Origin: Calonectria ilicicola
Taxonomy: Eukaryota; Ascomycota; Sordariomycetes; Hypocreales; Nectriaceae
NCBI GenBank assembly: GCA_020809705.1
Contig: CP085828.1
Coordinates: 3,906,001 to 3,970,000, forward strand
Direction: 5' to 3'
DNA: 64,000 nt
Shown here: positions 56,920 through 64,000 of the stretch, one piece after another
How the letters are laid out: the number at the start of each line of letters is the position of its first letter
Numbering within the stretch: the first letter of the stretch is position 1
Made by a program: the position numbers and the translations under genes
Notes under the pieces: model-generated
Database searches by the model: none
The model's input: the letters and a program-made list of their open reading frames with translations, nothing else
Told to the model about the DNA's origin: nothing

Positions 56920-59900
56920 ATTTGCAATGCATCAAACAAATGGTAGTTTTATACGTTAACTTTTAGAGTAGACTCGGTCAAAGTCTTTTGTTAAGGAAAA
57001 TATATATCCCAAGGTTGAAGATAGGACATCGGTCCGGTGGTAGACGTGGATAATCTGCGGGGTATTCCGATGCTCGCGGAAACAATTCCCGGGCTCGCTG
57101 TCATTGTGCGGTTCTAGACGAAAGAGCCGGGGGTCCGTTAAACCCGGGTGAAGGTCATGTCCAGCTTCAAGACGTAAACGAATACCGGGGTTACCATCGG
57201 ACGGCTCGGGCAGCGGCCCACCAGCTCCCGTGGATTCGTGGCTCTTCGAGTATTCCTCGCACGGGAAGTGGAGAAAGCGCCGGATCAAACTCCAACATGA
57301 GCAAAAATCACAAACGGCGTTATTTATTACTACTAAGATCCCATAGGTTCGAATGATTAAGCAAGTATCTATCGCCTGTTTCAAATGATTCGCGAGGGGG
57401 GTTGCTTCTCTTTGGTGCGAGGAAACCACGTTTCACCCAACTGTCAATATCTCCAAACCATGTCGTGATCCATCATAAACGCATCGGGAGGCATTGCGTA
57501 AGAGTATAACTTGTGTCTAAAAGTCGGGAATTTCACGTCTTCATCTTTTCGCAATCCAACAGCTACTAAGAGCATCGCTCCATATTGGCAAAGTTTGGTC
57601 ATATTGGTGTCAACGAGTGAATAAAGAATGCTGACGAATTCTACTACAATTTGGTCATCATTTGTACCCTCGTGATTGTTGGGCTAAATTCTCTATCTAA
57701 GAATTGATGCATACCACATGAGGCCATGTCAATCCTTTGCCTTTGATGGGGCTCATGCGGTTCAAAAGCACTCAAACAAATGGCCATTCTCACCCTTCAC
57801 TTGGCAATTCGACAAACTCGTGAGAGAACATGGAGCAAGTAATTAGGGCCACAATCACATCAATCATATCTTCCATAGTTTCTCTCGATTATGCATCTAC
57901 TATCAGAGTGATCTTGGATCGGGCAACAAGGGTGCGATCGATTCTTACGACCAAGGTTTTGGAAAAGAGACTCAAGACCATCTCGTCAAACGTTTCCAGT
58001 GACTTGTGTGTTTTCTCATCCAAATCTAGATACGATAGATTTAAATTTTTCGATGAGATATAGCTACCTTTATCTTGCGATTTTGCCTAGACATCAAGAA
58101 TATCCTGTAGGTCGGTCTATGGGTAAAGATGCTTCCGCTCACCAATTTCACGGTCAAGGACTCGAACAAGTGCAAGGCTCAATACAATCATTAGGGGTCT
58201 TTTGCTAACTTTTATCTCGCCCCACGGCACATATATGAGAGATTTCGATGCTTATAAAGTTCAGGATAAGATACAGTAGCCCGAAAAGGGCTCGCTCAGT
58301 CCTTGGCATCTCAAAATCCTTCTTATGTGGAGTTGGAGAATTCCTAAACACTAAACAAAAATACTACAAAAAAATAAAATAAATAAAATAAAAAAGAATA
58401 ATTAAAATTTTTTAATAGCCTAAACCATCAGATATTGTTTATTTAAAGATTATTTCGTAAGCTATTATAATTTTATCTCAGTCATGAAGGAATTATTCAA
58501 AGTACATGTAGAAATCAGCAACTGTATGACTAAGCAACCCCTTTTCGGAGCCACGGTAAGATCCAGCGGCTCCATACCCCAACACCGAACGGACGTGGTT
58601 CATCAAACGTAATAGTATCTGTCTGACATGAGCCGTAAGTCTCATAGATCTACACTTCAACTCATTTCTCACTTCAATGCACCCAATGGCTTTTTATAAA
58701 ATGGTTTTGGTGAACTTCGCCCAAGTTCCTGTAGGATCAAGTGAAAACTTGGGTAGGTTCGTTTTTCTCCACACCAACGAACATTCATGCAACTCGATAA
58801 ACGGAATCACTGTTGCAGGCTTCGGAAAGTATTTTCGTGCTAATATGTGTCATTTGAAGAATTTTTCTTAAGTTTTTAGAGAATAAACAAAATTGTTTCT
58901 CTCACGGTTGAAAAGTAACGGCCTATGAACTTGTCTGAGAACATCTCACTCGTATGAGATGTCTACACCTAGTCGTAAATTGTGTAAAATATTTATCAAA
59001 ACATGTTTAAGAACCCTTCGGTTTTGCAATAACAATCATTTCATTCAAGAAGCATACTTCTTACAATGGACCATCAAGTCATAACAATATCATCTCGCCC
59101 ATGAGCAGCTTGCTCTGATATTAGTCATGATCACACTTGTGTCATCTCGAGTCATAAAACATTCTGTCCAGCTCGGCAAAGAGTCATGATGCCAGATTAT
59201 GCAACCAGCCATGGGATGACATGACTGCTTCACTAAATCGCCACAAGGCACAGGATCGATCCGTAGCCGATATGTGATCTGTCACCATCGCGCACCGGCC
59301 TCAATGTTCCAGCCAGACCAAGCAACAAGCAAACTAACGCACAGGCATGTATTCCAGAGGCCGTGATAACTCACACGCCCAAGCCAAGTCACCTCTGGCA
59401 ACGATTCATGTTCCAACCAAGAGAGAGTTCGCGACACGCCCCGAAACTTAATCGCACCACGGTCCGATGACAATTACCCAATCGAGTCGCCACCGTTTTG
59501 TCAGCAGAGTTCAGCTCCAGCCAACTTAAACTCATGACGAGGGTTCCGCCAGGGCGTTCGACCCAGCACTTGGCGGGAGGTTTAAAAAAAAAAAAGATAC
59601 TATGGAGCAAGGAAAACAATGGGAAATCCACCAAAAAAGCCTGAGCTTGATGGGATCAAGATCGTCAGGCACATGGCATGCGAGCCGCAAAGCTACGCCG
59701 GGCGAGAGTTTGAAGTTCCGTGTCTCAGGAACATTGACTTTGTTTTACATGGCAATTGTTGACGGAGAAACCACGAGCCTCTCCGTTGGCTGGCAACAAT
59801 GCCATGGTGGCCTCATGCCAGTCTTGGGATTTCCGCTCTCTTGCCCAAATTCCGCTCTGCCCATGTCTTGCCCGCCGCGGTTGAGTCAGAGTATGGCGAG

Positions 59901-62900
59901 TCAGACCACCACGGCAGCTTACCAGCCACGCCGCGTCGGCCGTCATTTTGGCATCAATCGTATCCGTGCGCCTGGATCTACACAACCATGTGTCGGAGTC
60001 TGCCATGCGACGCCTTTGTGATCGCTAATCAACAAAGATATGACACTGAAAAAGAAAGGAAAAATTGTTCACTTCTTAGTCCGTACCCACCAAACGTTCT
60101 CGGTCCATCCGTTCACCGATCCCCACTCTACTAAATTATCGGAACCCATCTCATAATCTTGGGTTCGCTTGTCTTTCCAATCAGCGCAGGTAAAAAGAAA
60201 AAAAAAAAAAGTCTCCTAGCGTTCAAGGGCGTTTGAGGGCTCCATCTAATCAATGAGACAAAGGCCACGCGGAATAAAAGGTCCAGAACGACTGAGGCTG
60301 TAGCGGCCATGAGGGGGCGTATTGGGCGGCAGAACCACCTACGTCAGCATCGTGTGAGCGGCAGCCACCAGGAAGAAGCAAGTCGCGATAATTTTCGGAT
60401 GCAGGTAAAAGACATGTTTACTCATCGTGGTGTCTCAGAGCGCCGCGTGGGAAACTCTAGTTTAAGCAGATGGTGGTTTCCAGAACATCTAGATGTCTGT
60501 CTCGCATTTCTGAGTCAAAATGACAAGCTTCGGTGGTCTATTTTCTTATGGCTTGCTCGGTGTGTAAGAGTCTTGCTTCAAAACGACTATCGAATGTCAT
60601 GATGCCATGAATGGGCGGCGCCATCCGATGAGCTTAGAGCCACGCCTCGCAGCTTGGACCGAGTTTGTACAAGGTCTATTCAGCAGGTTCTAGTCATTCA
60701 TGGAGAATTGTATTGGCTTTTGCATCTTTTTTTAGGGTTTCTAGCATTCACGGCGCGTCAAAAGAGGGATCGCCAGAAGTAAGTGGTTGGTTGGTGGAGA
60801 GATAGTGGTCTGTCTGCCCGTTGGTTGGCTTTTGCTTGGCATCATGACGTGATTAAACCAGTTGCAACCCTATTATCGCAGGACACTTGTGTTGCGAAAC
60901 ATCGGCTCGCATCCAAAAGGCTATTCTGGGCTCACACGAGACCGACAGCATTCCAGTGGCCATCTCCCCCAACCCACCACCATTCTCCCATCGTCAATGC
61001 GCTCTCCGTCGGCCGGCGGATCATGCCCCATCGACGGACGGCCGGCCGTACGCTGCGCCGCAAGCCCACATGCCCGTCCGCCGAACTGTGATCGACGGTC
61101 TGGCGCCCTTCTAGCCGGCGCACAGACGCAAAGGCAAGCAAGCAGCCCTGGAGGGGGGCCTGGAGCTGGAAGGGGAGCGGGGGAAGCAAAATCCAGACTT
61201 GAGTCTCCCCGTCACTTGACAAGATGAAGATGAGCCCGGCCGGCCTTGGTTGGTCTCCGTCGGCGGGCAGACATCTCCTGCATGGCCCCGGCGGGCGCAA
61301 AGCCACACAGCAAGGGTTGACTAAGAGCAACGAGCACATTTAGCTGAGAGTGTGGATGGGGTTCCAGTTGCAGTAGCGGGATGCCTCCGCGAAGCTGCGC
61401 GAAGCTGCGCGAGGCGTCATGTGGGTGTGGTCTCAATACGTGGCGAGCCTTGGCAGGTTGGGTTGGGTAAGATTGAGGGAAAAAAGGGGTGTGCGAGTTG
61501 CGCGTGTGAGCGCTGCGTCCTTTGTTCAGAATAGGCTCAAGGTTCTGGCTCGCCTCGCCGATTCGCTTTTGGCTCGTGGCGATTTGCTCGTGGCCGCGGG
61601 AACCAAGATTACAGGAATGCCAACCCCGCGTGTAAGCCGGGATGCTGACAAGAAACGAGGCCATCTAGCAGCCAACCCTGGTCAGAGCGAGACAGAGAGG
61701 CTTGCTTGCTCGCCTTGGTTCGCTCAGTCACATCATCAGCCCATCTGATCTATCTGTATTTTCTTCCACATCCATCTAAAGAAAACAGGGTCCGTGTTGG
61801 TCTTGGGGGCTTGGGGCTTGGGGCTTGACCCACTACCCGAAGTGACCCAAGAAAAGAAAACAAGAGAGAGAAAAGAAGCAAAAAAAATACCCGCCCAAGC
61901 AATGTACATGTATGTCTGTGGTCGGTCAACCCCATTATGCGGGCTGATGAGGATGTGCGACGCACGCCAGGCCTCTCACAAGCCGCAAATAGGACCCGCT
62001 TTCAACCAGATTGAGGGCATTGGCAGACGGGCAAGCCAGAAACCTGTAAGGGCGACCCAAGGAGAAAATAAAACGTGGGAAGGATGTGAGACATAACTGT
62101 GAAGAGTGGAGAAGGACGACGAGTGCAGTTGCGGTGAGGGCTTCACTGTCTCTCTCCCTCTGCGTCCTGTCTACTCGGAACAGAAGTGCTTGCATATCCA
62201 GCCCCATGTGAAGAGGCAGCTAGTGATGCACAATGTCACATCCAGGCAGTGTTTTGACTCTTTGCCGGCAGGTCTGACTATGTAAGTTGGCGGGCATGGG
62301 CTTGCGAGGACCAGTCGGTTGTGTGCCTGGTGAGACTTTTGAGACGAACTTGGCAGCGAGCAGGTTGAATAGTCACTTCTCGACTTCAGTCTCAGCCATG
62401 GTGCACGCAGGTGATGCTTCCCCGGGGAGGGGCCATGCTCCCCCAAACGTCCTGTAGTCGAGTAGCAGCCCAGATGGGTATCACCAACAAGCCACCATCA
62501 TCGAGGGATCAACGGGTCGTCATCACTCCATTCAGCCCTTTGTTTCCCGCCCCAGCGCCATCATCTCGCATCGTTCCAATCATCGCCCGCCCCCATGCAT
62601 GTTGGCTGGCCCCTGATTCGCTTCACTACCAACAAACAACACCACCATCACATCACGGCCGCCGTGCAAGTACATCATCATCCCCCTCCACCAGCAATCT
62701 CCACCCCTCCATCTCGCTCTCGCGCACATTTTCAACCTCCCAGGACTGTACCTATGTACATATGTAATGTGTATGTATGTACGCTGTGCCAGAGGGCGCA
62801 TTCCAGCCCCTCCCCCCTGCCCACCACACCCCCCTCAAAAAGCAACACCAGCTCTCCTCCACTAACGCATCCCGTCCGCCCTGCCCCTCCATCTGCCCGT

Positions 62901-64000
62901 GCCCATTGGTCGTGCCAGGCAGCGCCACCGCCCGCCCTGTTTTTCTCGCACCGCAGCGTCACATCGCCCAAGGCCAATCTCGGGCCACACAGCGAGTGGG
63001 GAGTCATCGGCACTATCGGGTGCTGCGGGTTATGCAGTAGCCCGGTTGCTAGTCGACTGCTTCACTAGACCTAGCCCAGGCGGCGTGCAGTATTGGCACT
63101 GCAGCCGGGCCTTTTGCTTATGGCAATGTGTCGTCCGGTGGTGCCGGGAATGCCTGGCTGACCTCCGACTGGTACTCCAGCTATTTGGCTAACGTAACAA
63201 CACAGACGGTAATGAAAGCTATAGTGTGATGGTACGAAACGAGTAGCAAGGAAACATGCAGTTGCAATGCCATGGGGCTCTACAGTAGGCAGACAGGAAA
63301 GTTTGAAGAGTGGTTTGATAATTCTTGTTCATTCATTTGATCGGCTGAGGCGGCTCGAGGGCCTGGCTGCTGCCGTCTTTGCTATCCTAAAACGTATTTT
63401 GCGCATTCTTTTGGCGCGATATGGCTATTGAGCCTTGCTCTTACTCTAATCTTCACAACACCAAACTGACTAGTTGCCGTTTTTTCACTAAAGCCTTCCC
63501 ATCCGTCGTAAGAGTAAAAAGATAATAAAAAAAAGAAAATGACAGGTATCTTGGTTTTCCATCAAAAAGTGAACGTCTGGAGCGTTCTTCCGTCTATCGA
63601 AAGGAAACGCCTCCGCAAAGGGGTTGGTGATTAAAACATGTTTTTGTTTTTTCATTGCGCAAAACAAGGGGTCGTTTCCCAAGCTCTTGTGTGAGCCGCC
63701 AATGGGCAAAATGGTGCGAGGGTAAATGATAACGCCATCTGTCCAGAAATCTTTGCAAAAAAGTTTCCTCAGTGTCGCTGCGCCATACTTCATGCTTTCT
63801 ACAAGAACTGGTTCTTGCCCTTCCTCATAATCCTGGCAAAACTCCACGCTTTTAAAAGTAGAATAAAAATCAAAAAAAGAAACAAAGTAAAACAGAGATC
63901 CAAACAGGGGCTGGTTGGCGTAATAGATACACAGGGGCCGAAGTGAAGCTGAGTTCCGGACTTTCATGTCGTGGGTCGTTAAGGTTTTTGGCGTGATCCC
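56920..64000. other. 7-kb right-end region without supportable gene
   Basis: No domain-bearing frame. A 157-codon frame at 56956-57429 (-) has a protein-like stretch (NPGIRLRLEAGHDLHPGL) without an assignable family. The segment 57.5-59.2 kb is AT-rich and may be decayed repeat DNA. The segment 60.8-63.1 kb is GC-rich with simple repeats. Frames such as 59602-60021 (+) and 63488-63967 (-) show no motif and unfavourable composition. Confidence 0.4.

Noticed and set aside
59602..60021. 139-codon plus-strand frame
   Set aside because: No domain, no splice context and unfavourable composition.
1..64000. CRISPR array, prokaryotic operons, or a secondary-metabolite cluster
   Set aside because: No regularly spaced repeats, the genes contain introns, and no backbone enzyme (PKS, NRPS, terpene cyclase) is present.

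Overview
The window is nuclear DNA of a filamentous ascomycete, most likely a Sordariomycete and plausibly of the order Hypocreales. The genes carry short introns (about 48-70 nt, a few longer) with GT-AG ends and CTAAC/CTGAC-like branch points. There is an intron-containing tRNA-Phe and a dispersed 5S rRNA gene. The protein families (Clr5-ankyrin, TRK potassium transporter, fungal P-loop sulfotransferase, F-box, DUF7025-type AAA ATPase) are typical of such fungi. The order assignment is an inference from gene style, not from a database search.

Layout, left to right. 1-1167 (-): 5' part of a gene for a protein with hydrophobic N-terminal segments and zinc-finger-like Cys/His motifs, running off the left edge. 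7432-8487 (+): 301-aa protein of unknown function, convergent with an RRM-type protein at 9346-10884 (-). 12338-12481 (-): small secreted peptide. 12755-13375 (-): decayed 3' part of an arylsulfatase gene. 13776-15067 (-): F-box protein. 15.5-16.8 kb: degraded coding pieces and a diverged MITE. 17068-17160 (-): tRNA-Phe. 18690-20939 (+): AAA ATPase. 21207-24515 (-): Clr5/ankyrin gene cut by one in-frame stop, divergent from an 82-aa gene at 25289-25588 (+) whose start codon is split by an intron. 26316-28439 (-): multi-AT-hook protein. 29880-32403 (+): TRK potassium transporter. 32912-35049 (-): MFS transporter.

Then come 8 kb without a supportable gene, holding one clear MITE at 39.54-39.78 kb. 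43121-44034 (+): P-loop sulfotransferase-like protein with a C-terminal membrane anchor. 46.08-50.66 kb (-): decayed SNF2-type helicase region, with a divergent but foldable 5S rRNA gene inside it at 46535-46653 (+). 52085-53209 (-): secreted BPL_N (class I glutamine-amidotransferase-like) protein. 55043-56919 (-): CocE/NonD (S15-like) serine hydrolase. The last 7 kb show no supportable gene.

The genes do not form a recognisable biosynthetic cluster or defence system. The themes are housekeeping and transport genes in the middle, and accessory, decaying or fast-evolving genes at 12-16 kb, 21-25 kb and 46-51 kb. Nonsense codons in the arylsulfatase, ankyrin and helicase loci can each be explained by C-to-T or G-to-A changes, as expected from RIP or cytosine deamination. 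Exon boundaries were worked out by hand from splice signals and reading-frame continuity. No RNA or homology search supports them yet.
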